Shown piece by piece: positions 1-11,530 of a DNA stretch of 64,000 nt. Both the position numbers and the translations under genes were made by a program. Source of the stretch: Flaveria trinervia (taxonomy: Eukaryota > Streptophyta > Magnoliopsida > Asterales > Asteraceae); assembly GCA_025506515.1 (NCBI GenBank), contig CM046452.1, positions 99,294,311 to 99,358,310 on the forward strand, given 5' to 3'. Positions within the stretch are counted from its first letter, which is position 1. Each line of letters opens with the position of its first letter. The notes beneath the pieces were generated by a model, which was not told the DNA's origin, did no database searches, and saw only the letters and a program-made list of their open reading frames with translations.

Positions 1-2325
1 CCGACCTTCTGACGATCCCTTGCAGATCAAGAATCATAGTTAGCTGAGTCTTGATCTGCTGAAGGGGAGCAACATCGAACTCATCCCTCTGATAGTTTGG
101 ATCTGTTTGATATAAACATGTAGTACATCAACCATTAGCTAATAATCAAAACAGAAAAGCATTAATCTTAACATAACCATTAAATACATAAGTTTAAATA
201 CATGATTCAAATACAAAAGTAATCAAATACATAGACATCTAATTATTACTTTTGTCTTGGATTACTAGGTCATCACTTGGTGGAGCAGAGGAGGAAGCTT
301 GTTGGTCTTGATTCTTCTTAGACCTCCTTTCTTGACCTTGAGCAGAGGTAGATGCAGCTGTATCGCCTCCTTCTTAATCATCATCCTCATTCCTCTCCTC
401 TGTCCTCTCGTCCTCAATCCCCTTATCATCCTCAGTCTCATCATCATCATCTTCATCATCATCTTCATCATCATCTTCATCATCATCCTTATCATCATCA
501 TCACCATCATTACCATCTCCCTCTTTAATCTTTAGAGGCTCATCTTTAGATCCCTTAAGCTTGAGCATGATGGTTTTCTTATCATTCTCCAACTCCTCAA
601 TCTTCTTAGCAGATGTGGCTCTATGTTCTTGGAGTTGGGCGATCTCGTGGCTCCGAGCAGCCATTTGCTGGGCCGCTACTCGATCAGCCGAGCCTGCTCC
701 GTGATCTGGTGTGACTGCGCAGTAGTGAGATCTGTAAGCTGACGGATCTGCGCAGTCTTCTCTTCATTAGTAGCTAACAGTCGTATCACCATACGATTTA
801 GCGCTGAAAGCTGGTCCTCTACCCCAAATTGAGGTAGATGAGATCCATATTCATGTGTGGGATGAGATGAGGGTCCTGCTTGGTGGCTAGTAGTGGTGGT
901 GGTGGCTGTGGTGAAAATGGGGTTGGGTTTGTGAGATAATGGAGGTGATGTAGGAGTGAATGATATGGTGGTGGTTGGCATATGTTCAGTGGTGGGAGGT
1001 GTGGTGACTGTGGTGGTGGATGGTGTGGCTGTAGAAGGGGTAGTGGTGATGGTAGATGTAGTGGCTGTGGTGGAGAGGAAGGTCAGTGTTCTCCTATTCT
1101 TCTTCTGGTCGTGGGGCTGAGCCATCCGTTTCTTCCTCGATCCAGTCGAGGTGGATGCTCCCCCTAGAACATGGCTAGTAGACTCATGAGCATAGCTGGG
1201 ATCTGCAGTCATCTCTCCCGAATCCCTAGGGCGTTCACCAACCGCCCGGAGTCCATACTCTGTGGGAACAGCCTTGCTTCCCACAGTCCTAGTCAATCGC
1301 TCCTCGTCTGACTCTTCTTCCTCCTCACCAGGTATAAAGTCCTGGTGGAACCCGGCTGACTCAGCTATGTCTCCCATGGGGGCAGATACTAGAGGTATAA
1401 CGTCTGTAGTTGCGCCCCTCGGTGGAATGGGCATGTCATCTCCAGCATCCCCACCGTCATCATCATCAGAGTCATCGGCGGGTAGAGCAATCTACTCAAC
1501 ATCAGAATCACTGTCGTCGTGGCGCCACTTCCTCCTAGCTGGCACCACATAGTTTTCACGGGCCAGATGCCCAAACAATCTCTTGACAGGGGGTTTCACC
1601 TGCTTTCCCCTGTATACCTTCATCCGGCCCAAGGTGGTATCATCCATCACCTCAAGCACTACAACATCATCCTTCTCCTTTGGCAGGGAGGGGAGCTTCT
1701 GGTCTATGATCATTTGCATAAATCGGGGGTACATGCAAAAGCCATCCTTCCCTTTCCCCTCAATGTTCTCCACCAAGTAGGTGAAGATCATCCTAGAGAA
1801 GTTGAACGGATGGTTCAGCACCAACGCAACAAAAGTGTTCTGGATCTGGTCAGACAACTCATCAAAGCCTCCCTTTCTGGATGCTATGCATTTCAGCAAT
1901 ACGTGAGCAAGGTACTTGAGCTGGGGACAGAGGTTGCTCTTGTTGAGCACCCGAGCATTGATGTCCCCAGTGTACTTGGCTCGAAGAAAACATCCTCTGA
2001 CAGTAAGGGGGTGTAATTTAGTGGGACAGTCAGCATCGTCCCCCAACTATAACACGGTCCTTAGATCCTCCTCTGTGATAGCTATAGCCTCTCCAAAGAT
2101 AGTACCTCTGATACAGTGAGGCTCAGAGGATCGATCAACAACCGTACCTTCCCAGAAGGCCTGCTGAATAGACCGATAAGGTGTACATGGAGCAGATATA
2201 GCGTGTGCAATCCTCGATCTCCTGAGGAAGGTTATAATGCCCGAGAAGTCTGAAGCATTTCTGGAAGTGAGATCCAGATGAGCACAAATATTATGCTTCA
2301 TACTCATAGTCCAACAGCTGGCCAT
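1..2325 (-). pseudogene. post-pol (env-position) ORF of the Copia element, broken, 3' part off the window
   Basis: One minus frame runs from an ATG at 2325 through stops at 2047-2049 and 1492-1494 to about 690. Both stops are TAG where a glutamine or similar codon would keep the frame open. Near 690 the reading shifts and continues from 664 through a TAA near 374-376 to about 241. The predicted protein has an N-terminal region with the motif FNFSRMIFTYLVENIEG, a Pro/Ser/Thr-rich middle, a short coiled-coil-like stretch rich in Gln and Glu, and an Asp/Glu-rich tail. The FNFS...FPRF-like block is what I remember from large post-pol ORFs of Asteraceae Copia elements. The ATG follows a TAATAG acceptor-like site, and AAACAG/ATCC near 105 opens another coding-like stretch to the edge, so the gene may have been spliced. 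Function unknown. Confidence 0.6.
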
Positions 2326-2399
2326 CTATTACACAAGGAAAGTAAACATTAGTACTCATTGGTTAAGAATGTCATGAAACACTCGGACTTGAACACAAT

Positions 2400-3186
2400 T
2401 CTTTTCTGTCATGCGAATGAGGCTGTGCGACTGGGATTTAGTCGTGCGAATGACTCCATACGTACGACTGAGTGTGTGACTGGACTCATGCGTATGTAGC
2501 GTCATGCGGTTACACCAGTCGTGCGTCTGAACTCATACGCATAGTTAAGTCGTGCGGTTACGCTATTCGCACTCTTCAGTCGTGCGACTGAAGCTCATCA
2601 ACCTGTCCATTCGCATGTCTTTCTGTCCGCTCAATTCAAATTCAATTTTTTCACCAATTTTGAGTTTTAAGCTTCGTGTTCTGGTTCCTTAGACTCGTAA
2701 TTCATTCGTTTAACACCTAAAACCTTAATTTCATTTGTTTACGTCATTTAGTTAGGTTATTTTGCCACACAAGACACGGTTTTTCTAACGAATCCGATTG
2801 TCCAGATTTAGAGTCAAATTGAATGATTTGATAATGTTTCTGCACCGCAAATTACCTGTAGAGTCAATGCAAATGGTCAGTATGTGAGAATCGAGGGTTT
2901 ATGGTGATCAAACGAAATTTGGGCAGTGTAACGTTAGTCGTGCGATATAGGGTAAATTTGAGAGTGGTGAGTCTCTGCGACCGACTCACTCTCTATTTAT
3001 ACTAACCCTAAATTCAATCGTACGACTGGGCTCATACGCACGTTTCATTCGGGCGAATGTGCCTTAGTCGTGCGATTGATTCAGTCGCCCCATTCAGTCG
3101 TCTTATTCAGTCGTCCGACTGGAGTTCAATCATGCGACTTACCCATTCGTTCACTCTTAAACATCCGACTGGGTCAATCGTATGGG
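2400..3186. repeat. mosaic array of TCGTGCGA-type words, left block
   Basis: Short words built on a TCGTGCGA or TCGTACGA core recur at irregular spacing, for example CAGTCGTGCGACTGAA near 2577 and ATTCGGGCGAATG near 3048. Arms are drawn from AGT/ACT, ATT/AAT and AAT/ATT, so many words are near-palindromes. The array has no fixed period and no ORF. It lies in the non-coding part of the Copia element upstream of the post-pol ORF and is cut by the solo LTR at 3187. Bases 2640-3000 are mostly free of words and hold nothing else that I can name. Confidence 0.7.
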
Positions 3187-3963
3187 TGTTGGACCAAAAG
3201 AACCAATGATCCTGATCAGAAAAACCTCTAAGTCCCACATACATTACAACTGCTGAAGAAGATCACAACAGCTGAAGACATCAGCTGATTACAAGGTCTG
3301 AAGACAAAGTCTGAAGACAAGAACTGAAGACTACTGCTAAAAACAAAGTCTGAAGCTATCAACTGAAGACAAAGTCTGAAAGTAAAGTACTGAAGACAAA
3401 GTCTGAAGCTATCAGCTGAAGACAAAGTTTGAAAGTAAAAGTTGGAAGAACAAAGTCTGAAGAACAAAGACTGAAGACCAAAGTAATCAGTAGTTGTCAC
3501 AACAGCTGAAGTTATCAACTTCAGTAGTTGTGATGGTTTCCTTTCAGTACTTGTAATTTACTTTTCAGTAGTTATAGTTTCAGTAGTTGTAGTTTGAGTA
3601 GTTGAGCTTCAGTAGTTTTATGTTTTTGTACTTAAGCATTCTCTGAGATGTAATCAGTAGTTGAGAACATTCTCAGTAGTTTGCATAGTTTCAGTAGTTT
3701 GAATAATTTTGTTAGATGTCACTATCAAGTGACATCAGCAGACGTCACATATCCTATATAAGGAATGTTGACCTAATTGTAAAGTGTGACATTGAGCCAC
3801 CACGAAAGCATTGAATGAAATATTCCTTTTGCAGAATTCTCTCTCTATAACCGTTTACTTTTGCATCAAATATCAATTGTGTTCTTGCGAATTGTCTAAT
3901 TCATTGTTCGAATTCCGCTGCAATACTCTCTAATTAATCAAACTTAGATCACTGATCCTAACA
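3187..3963 (+). mobile_element. solo LTR, 777 bp, target duplication ATGGG
   Basis: The block starts TGTTGGACC and ends GATCCTAACA, and is flanked by ATGGG at 3182-3186 and 3964-3968. A promoter-like site CTATATAAGG is at 3754-3763, about 15 bases after a GACGTCAC element. The upstream third holds about ten copies of ACAAAGTCTGAAG-like words (3290-3480), then about ten TTCAGTAGTTG-like words (3500-3690). No internal coding region or second LTR is present, so it is a solo LTR left by recombination. The flanking array contains several ATGG words, which slightly weakens the duplication as proof. Confidence 0.8.
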
Positions 3964-4072
3964 ATGGGCCATTCGGTTGAATGGTCCATACTTATGGTCC
4001 ATTCGTACGAATGGCTCCCATTCGTATGATAAGTCCATACTAAAGGTCCATTCGTGCGAATGGGTCATACTT
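3964..4072. repeat. continuation of the TCGTGCGA word array right of the solo LTR
   Basis: Four words follow in about 100 bases: CCATTCGGTTGAATGG, CCATTCGTACGAATGG (a perfect 16-base palindrome), a CATTCGTATGA variant and CCATTCGTGCGAATGG. It continues the array at 2400-3186 once the solo LTR is removed. Confidence 0.7.
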
Positions 4073-5540
4073 CTGAAATTTTCTGCATTTCTTACCATTT
4101 TACATTTAAACCCTTTTCAAACTATAGTATAAACATTATAATCATTTGATCATCTCAGACATGATCCTTTTAGATGAGTGAATCCCATACTGATTTTCAT
4201 GATATAGTCCAACGAACAAACAAATTAAAATGACTAACTAACTAGAAACTTAAACTAAATATAACAATAAACACTTGTTTTTGACTTTTTGTGAGAGATA
4301 AATCCTAAGATAGACATCTACAGGATTTGGTTCTAGAATAGGCAGCTTCAATTAAGTTTGACCACACCTGGACCAATTCAATTTTGGAATCATACAGGTA
4401 AGTCAAATCATTTGGGACTAGTTATCGAAACCTTTTGATGCTCACTTCTTAGTTTTCATCCAGAGTCTGTAGCAATTTTAGGAAATCACACTGGTACTAT
4501 TAGATTCCCATATTGATTTGAACTTTCAAGAATTGCAGCCACAATGATTGTCAATATATTTGTCCTCTTAAATTCATACACAGACTTTAGACACAAACTG
4601 GTGATAGTTTTGGTTTAATTATTTCAACTAACATTTATGGATCCCACACTTATATGGTAATCAACATTCCTCAGGAGCTTTTGAGCGGTCTACGGGTATT
4701 TTTACAAGAAGAGACTATTCTTAGAGCTTTCACAGAGAAGACAATCCTCAGGTCAGTGCCATCGCACAGCAGAGAGGCGGCAAACAACAATGAAGTCTAG
4801 AATATCTAGGTTATGCTTATCCTCAGGTCAGTGCCATCGCACAGCAGAGAGGCACACAACCTATCTTGTTAAAGCAGCTAAATTTTCTTTTGTACAGAAT
4901 GCACCAACAACATATGTCATTAGCTTGATTGCATTTGTCTTTCAATTTTTCGTGCTTTGCTCTAATTTTGGTCATCCGCACACATTTGTGGCGTTTACAT
5001 GCTCATTACCCCTTATTGGGATATTGTTGATTGTGTTAACCAGTGATAAGATGGCAGCCCACAGTCAGTTGAACAACTTAGTTTGATCTTAAAATCACCA
5101 GTCAGGTCTACTCATCCATTGTGTTGAATCTACCGATATATCATTTGTGGTCTAGCAACCTCTAGGTCTACTTTCTTTGTGTTACCTTAGTAGTTACTAG
5201 TTTTTCTATCATCTTCTCTTTTATATGGCTTAGACTACACAGACTTATACTTTGAATTTTGCATCTTTTCTAAATTAAATTTTAAAGTCCCTTTTGATTT
5301 GTTCCTGTGTACTATCATTGTCCAAAAGGTTTGAATCGGTATCACAGATACGATCTACCTATATCAGCTGTCTACTCCTTTTTCCTCGTTTTTTTAATGT
5401 TACTAGCTGACCTACTATCCCCCTAAAATTCTAAAATCATACTGGATTGAATTATTTTAGGATTTTAGCAGACAACTAAATAACATAAATTTAATTTAAA
5501 CAGAATAAAATCAATAAGGAAAAATGAAAAAAATGTAACT
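4073..5540. other. non-coding Copia internal region between pol and the post-pol ORF
   Basis: No coding frame stands out. A 35-bp direct repeat occurs at 4744-4778 and 4819-4853 (period 75). On the minus strand TTTTAGGGGGATAG at about 5413-5426 looks like a polypurine tract just after the end of pol. The plus ORF at 4790-5086 is not supported. Confidence 0.5.
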
Positions 5541-8500
5541 ACAATGCATCGGACCACACATGATCATCATCAGGAATAACATCACTTTTCTTTTTAACGC
5601 CGTTGACCTCTAACAAATATAGAAAACGTGGTTTATCAAAGGCTTTTGTATAGAGGTCAGCGCGTTGAAAATCAGTATTAATTTTTACCACATCTATTTA
5701 GTTCTTTTCAAAACAGTCTCTTATGAAATGGTATTTAATACCGATGTGTTTGGTCTTTGGATGTTGTACCGGATTTTTAGTTACTGCAATTGCAATAGAG
5801 TTATCAAAAAAGATAGGATTTGAAGAAAACTTTAAACCGTAATCCCGCATTTGCTGTTGAATCTAGATGATTTGTGAACAGCAACTTGCAGCAGCAACGT
5901 ATTCGGCTTCACAGGTTGACAATGCAACCGAGGTCTGCTTCTTACACTGCCAGGTAACTAATCCCCTCCCAAAGAATTGACACCCTGATGTAGACTCGTA
6001 GTTCATCTTGCAGCCCCCGTAATCCGAGTCACTATACGCCGTGAGCTCAAAGTCATCATCATGAGGATACCACAACCCAAGTGTGGGTGTACCCTTCAGA
6101 TAACGAAATATCCTTTTGACCCCGATCAGATGGTTAACCTTAGGCTTAGCCTGATATCTAGAACATAAACATGTAGCATACATGATATCAGGTCTTGAGG
6201 CAGTGAGATACATGAGGGATCCAATCATTCATCAGTACATTGTGGCATCTACCAGATCTTCATTTTCATCAGGTGCTATATCATGATTTGTAGCAAGTGG
6301 AGTCCCAGCTACAGAAGCATGCTCCATGTCAAACCGACTGAGAATGTCTCCCACATACTTGGTCTGATGTAGAAAGATCCCATTTGGTGTCTGATCCACC
6401 TATAACCCGAGAAAGAATTTCATCTCCCCCATAGCACTCATTTCAAACTCTTCCTTCATAACTGCTTCAAACTCTTTGTATAATTCTTCGTTCTTTGAAC
6501 CGAAGATTATGTCATCGACATAGATTTGTACTAGCAGTAGGTCTTCATCTTTTTCTTTGATGAACAGTGTGCAGTTAATAACTCCCCTACGAAAGCCGTG
6601 TTTCACAAGATGAGTTGAGAGTTTCTCATACCAGGCCCTAGGAGCTTGATGAACCCCGTATAAGGCCTTGTCGAGTTTGTAAACTCTGTCCCGATGATAA
6701 GGATCTTCAAATCCCTCAGGTTGACTGACATACACCATCTCTCTAATTCCCCATGAAAGAATGCACTCTTCACATCTAATTGATAGACTTTAATCTTCAT
6801 ATACGATGCATATGCAAGGAAGATACGGATGGCTTCCATCCTTGCCACTGGTGCAAACACTTCATTGTAGTCAATCCCCTTGACTTGGCGAAATCCCTAA
6901 ACAACCAGTCGAGCCTTGTTCCTAATAATGACCCCTTGGTCATCCTTCTTGCATTTCAAGACCCATTTGGTGCCAATGACTTTAGCACCTTTAGGTCTAT
7001 CTACCAGAGTCCATACTCCTAACTTCTTGAATTGAAGAAGTTCTTCTTGTATGGCACTCACCCATGCCTCATCGTTTAATGCATCACTTACATATTTTGG
7101 CTCAAACTACGAGACAAAACACCTATAAGCACCATCATGAATGTAACCCTTTTCCATAACAGAGGCATAATCAGCTGAGTACAACTGATTTCGGGTTTGT
7201 ACTCCTGATCTGACATCCCCAATGACATTGTCCAAGGGATGATAGACGTTTAGACGTGATCCTGGAGTAGTAGGAATAGCTACCTCGGAGCCAAGATTAT
7301 GAACATTTGGTTCTGCATCTGAGGTAGAAGGAGTTTGAGGTTCCAAAGTCGAAGGTGCATCACCGTTAGATGCTTGTGGACTTTCAGGAACTGAAACCTG
7401 TTGCTCCTGACTGTTCTGGTCATCTTTTTCAGCCTCATCTTCAGAGGAGGAGTCACTGTCGTCGACTACTTCCCTTGACTGAGTAGATGATTTTCCCTGT
7501 GAAGTCGATGATGTTGAATCAAGAGTTTGTGTATTCAAGATATCATCCATCATCCGAGTAGCCAAATCATCATCAGAAGGAGAGATAGGGATGTTGAAGG
7601 ACTTAAAGAATCCATCATAGTCGAAAAAGTAGGCAAGTCCTTTGCCAGTAGGTGGTGTGGTATATCTCTGAACATCAACATTACACCACACTTCTACTAG
7701 ACCTATTGAGTTGTTGTAAACTCTTTTGTTCGGTATGTTGTATCCTAGGAAGATTCCTTCATCAGCCTTCTCGCTGAATTTACCTTCTTGAGTCTTCTTC
7801 AGGAGTGTACATGGCGCGCCAAATGGTTCGAGATACTCTAGATTCGGTTTACATCGTTGTAGTATCTTGTAACATGTCTTTCCATGGCGCTTGACTATCA
7901 GAACTCGATTCAGTGTATAACACGCATTAGCCACTACCTCATTCCAGAATTGGATAGGCAGTTTTGAGTCTGCCAGTATTGTCCGTGCTGTTTCCATCAA
8001 GCTTCTGTTCTTTCTCTCAGCAACACCATTCATCTATGAATTGATGCACAATTCCTTTTTCCTTGCAGTAATCCGCCATCCACTGATTCTTGAATTCAGT
8101 TCCGTCATCTGAGCGTACTTGTCTCACCTTTAGCTTGTAGAGAGATTCCAGTGTGGTTACCAACTCCTTGAAGGATTCAAATGTTTCTGATTTGGATTTC
8201 AGAAACATTACCCAAGAGAACCTTGAGTAGTCATCAGTAACTATATAGCAATACAGGTCGCCTACGATGCTTCTAGTACTGAATGGACCAAACAGATCCA
8301 TGTGAAAAAGCTCAAGAGGAAGTTCAATAGAATGAACCTGCTTTTTCTTATGAGATTTCTTCGTCTGTTTGCCCTTTTTGCATGCAACACAAAAATCAGG
8401 AAGTTGGAAATTCTTGACATTAACTCCTCTCACAAGATCCTTCTGGATAAAGTGATTCATCTTCCATTGATTGATGTGACCCATTCTCCTATGCCAGGAG

Positions 8501-9611
8501 ATGGAGTCCTTCTCAATGGCTTTTGATAGAAAGCACTGAACTTCATGATCTGTTGTAGAAGCTGTTGAGAGATCCAAAACATAAAGGTCTTTATATCTTG
8601 AAGCTGTCATCAGCACTTGGTCCTCCGGAATCACGTAATCTTTCCTTAGGACGTAACACTTCTTGTTGTCGAATATGACTTTAAAACCTTTATCACAGAT
8701 TTGGGAAACAGAAAGTAAGTTGTTTTGAAGTTGCTGGACGTAGTTCACCCTATCAAACTTAACTTTCTGATTTCCAACTTCTCCCTGAGCTGTGATATAG
8801 CCTCCCTTGTTTCCCGCAAACGAAACATGCCCTCCTTTTATTTGCTTTACATTTGATAAAAGAGCCTGTTTCCTGTCATGTGCCTGGATGCTCCGCTGTC
8901 TACAATCCACGTGTTGGTTTCAGCATTGTAGTGAACACCCTGCACGTACCAAGTAAAATCGTTAGTTTAGGTTAGGAACCCAAGCCTTTACTAGCTTGGG
9001 TTTCCCAGAGGCATCACACATCATGAATTCCACCCATTGAACCTTAGAGAGTGAGGGTAGCTTAGGTTCCTTCTTGTCATCATTACCAGACACAGATGAT
9101 GACTTTTCTTTCCATAATCCTGATTTGTGCAATGCCTGTTTGTGATAAACATTCGACTGGCTGACGGATTGAACATTAGATTCGCTAGTTCTTCTAGGTG
9201 GAGTTAAAGAACTCCTCTTATAAGACCAGATTTTGAATTTTGAAATTCAATCTTCTTCCTAGGTGTCTGATAGTAATGACACAAGGAAGCAATGTGTCCA
9301 CACTCTCCACACTTGTAGCACGACCTGCTATCAACTTTATGATTAAACTTTCTTTGTGGAGATGTGTGTGACACCCTAATAACATCACTTAGTTTGGGTT
9401 TTAACTCTGTGTCTTTTGATGTTTTATTCTGTTGAACAAAATTAATTGTCTTAACATTTGTAACATCTTTTTCCTTTTGGTTAACTGGTTTTTGACATGA
9501 AGCTTGTGAAAGATTAGCATTAGCCGTTCTTTTAGATTCAGATTTGACTTTGTTTGACCTGGACTTTATATTAACCTTTTCAAATTTTTTTTCCAGATTA
9601 ACGCAAGGCAT
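5541..9611 (-). pseudogene. Copia pol: second zinc knuckle, protease, integrase, RT, RNase H, broken
   Basis: In minus order: a CCHC knuckle CYKCGECGHIASLC near 9300; the protease active site WIVDSGASRHMTGN near 8885-8925; integrase zinc motif WHRRMGHIN...CVACKKGKQ near 8390-8500; catalytic-core parts HMDLFGPF, VTDDYSRF and RSDDGTEF; the post-core NGVAERKNRSL near 8000; RT with KVYQLDVKSAFFHGEL, YKLDKALYG and YVDDIIFGS near 6500; RNase H with ALSTCEAEY near 5910. The end, reading KSDVIPDDDHVWSDAL, is at about 5541. Breaks: a frameshift near 9213; a one-base shift just after the protease DSG motif (about 8880); a small deletion near 8030 that removes residues before the integrase NGV motif; a shift near 6738; several stops around 6400, 6230, 5863 and 5700. 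No functional polyprotein can be made from this copy. Confidence 0.9.
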
Positions 9612-11530
9612 TTTACTCTTTGCCTTTGAAGTGGCCTCCTTCTATTTTGTTTCAGATTCAATTGATGAACATGAGGTGTCTGGATCACTAACAAGAGGGG
9701 TAGATACCACATGATCCTTGATGGGTTTGTTATTTATTGGTCTACTCTTCGTGTTCATCAAGGTCTCAGGTGGTGGTGGAACCACTTTATAACCCAACCC
9801 CCCCCCCCCCCCCCCGTTGTTTCTTTCTCTTACTAAGTGCTGGACAATATGTGATGAACTTGTCCAGCTGTGCAGTTTTTGCTTTAATGAGTTTACTTCT
9901 ACTTCTAAAACTGCCTTTTGTTTCTTAGTGTCTTCTAGGGTGTTAAGATAGTACCTAATATCATTAGCTTGGTTAAATGCAACTACTTCAGTTTCCCTAA
10001 GCTGTTTAGTCAAAAGGTCTATCTTTTCTTTGTAACTATGCTCATTGTGTTTTAAAACTCTATTAGCCTCAGTGCATAGTTGCAATTCTTTCACTAAGTT
10101 ATCATTATGATCTAATAACCTAGCAAATTTCTCATCTATGCTATCTCTAAAAGTGTCACAATCAGAACAAGCATGTTTTTTAAACAATTTTTCAGTTGTA
10201 CTTACCTGAGGAGATTCAGTAGAGTTAGCCATCATCGCAGCATCAGATGTCTCTGGTTCTGGTGATTCTTTCTTTGTTGTTGTCTCTTCAATATTTGACA
10301 TTGCTATCTTAACTGCAATATCTCCCTCACTCGCGGAATCATCATCCAAATCTTCTACACTTGCAATATTTGATTCCCCTGGACAGACAAACCTAAAGCT
10401 CCAGTCCTGTCCTTCATCATCATGACCAGTCAAGGCTTTTGGATCCCTGCTTGATGAAGTAGAGCTGCTGGCTTGCTTGTCTTGACGAGTGACGGATGAG
10501 AATGGGTTCCCGTTCCCAGTTTTCTTTGGCTTCACACATTCTTTCTTGAAGTGCCCCTTTTCTTTACAGTTAAAACATGTCACTTTACTTTTGTCAAAGC
10601 CAAATGTGGTATCCTTAGTAGCAACCAAGTTTTGTCCGATCTTTTTCACAAACTTCTTCGCCCTCCGGACAGCACTAGCTAAGGCCCACATAATATCCAT
10701 TCTTTCCAGCTCCAATTCATCCACCTGCTCGTAGTCCTCATCTGCCAGATGGCAGTTTCCAATCTTCCCAGCAACCAGTCCATCATAAGACTGAACCACT
10801 GCTGCCAAAAGATCCATGTGCTCTCGAGCTACTTCTACAGACACATTACCGAGATTCTCAGTCTTTAGTCTAGTAGCATTTGCTTCAGTTCCAATGTACT
10901 GGGTATAACAGGACCCTGAAGTTTCTGAACCTGAAGGAGAAGCTTGTGAAGGACCCGATGAGCTAGACACAAATGCAGTCTGAAGAGGTGCTCCAGACGT
11001 CTTGGCTTGTGGCGTGGTATTGTACAAAGCTGGATTCTGAGTGTACGACGACTTCTGAGCTCTGTACTTCATCCTAAGTGCTTCTTCTCGCAGCTTTAGA
11101 ATGAAGTCATTGATATCCAACTTTGCCAGCATCTCATTCTGTCTCAGATTTGATACAAATGAAGCCCACTTTTCCGGCAAACCATCCGCAAAATTTGACA
11201 CCTTTTCTTCCATGGTAGTAGTAACACCATGTGTATGCATTTCACTCATTAGATGGTAGAATCTATCAATCACATCGTCCAAACTCTCGTTCCCCATCGA
11301 TGAGAAGTTGTCAAATTCTTTCTTTAATTCCTTAGCTTTAATTGCCTTCAGCGAAGCATTCCCGTCGTATCTCTTTTCCAACTCATCCCACAATTTCTTG
11401 GCCTGTTTATTCTCCGAGTACTGGTGGAAAATATCTTTAGGAATAGACTGAGTAATCAATGCATAAACTCTCTTCTTTGCATTATACTTGACTTTCTGAG
11501 CATCAGTCATTCCTCCCAAAGTAAGCTTTA

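Noticed and set aside
265..535. Met-rich and Ile-rich small ORFs
   Set aside because: They are other-frame readings of the Asp/Glu-rich tail of the post-pol ORF (GAT/GAA-rich DNA).
4790..5086. 98-aa plus-strand ORF with hydrophobic stretches
   Set aside because: It lies in the non-coding part of a minus-strand retroelement, starts in a 35-bp direct repeat and has no family motif.
9798..9815. Run of 18 C as a possible regulatory element
   Set aside because: It is in frame with gag as a poly-Gly tract; its exact length is also prone to sequencing error.
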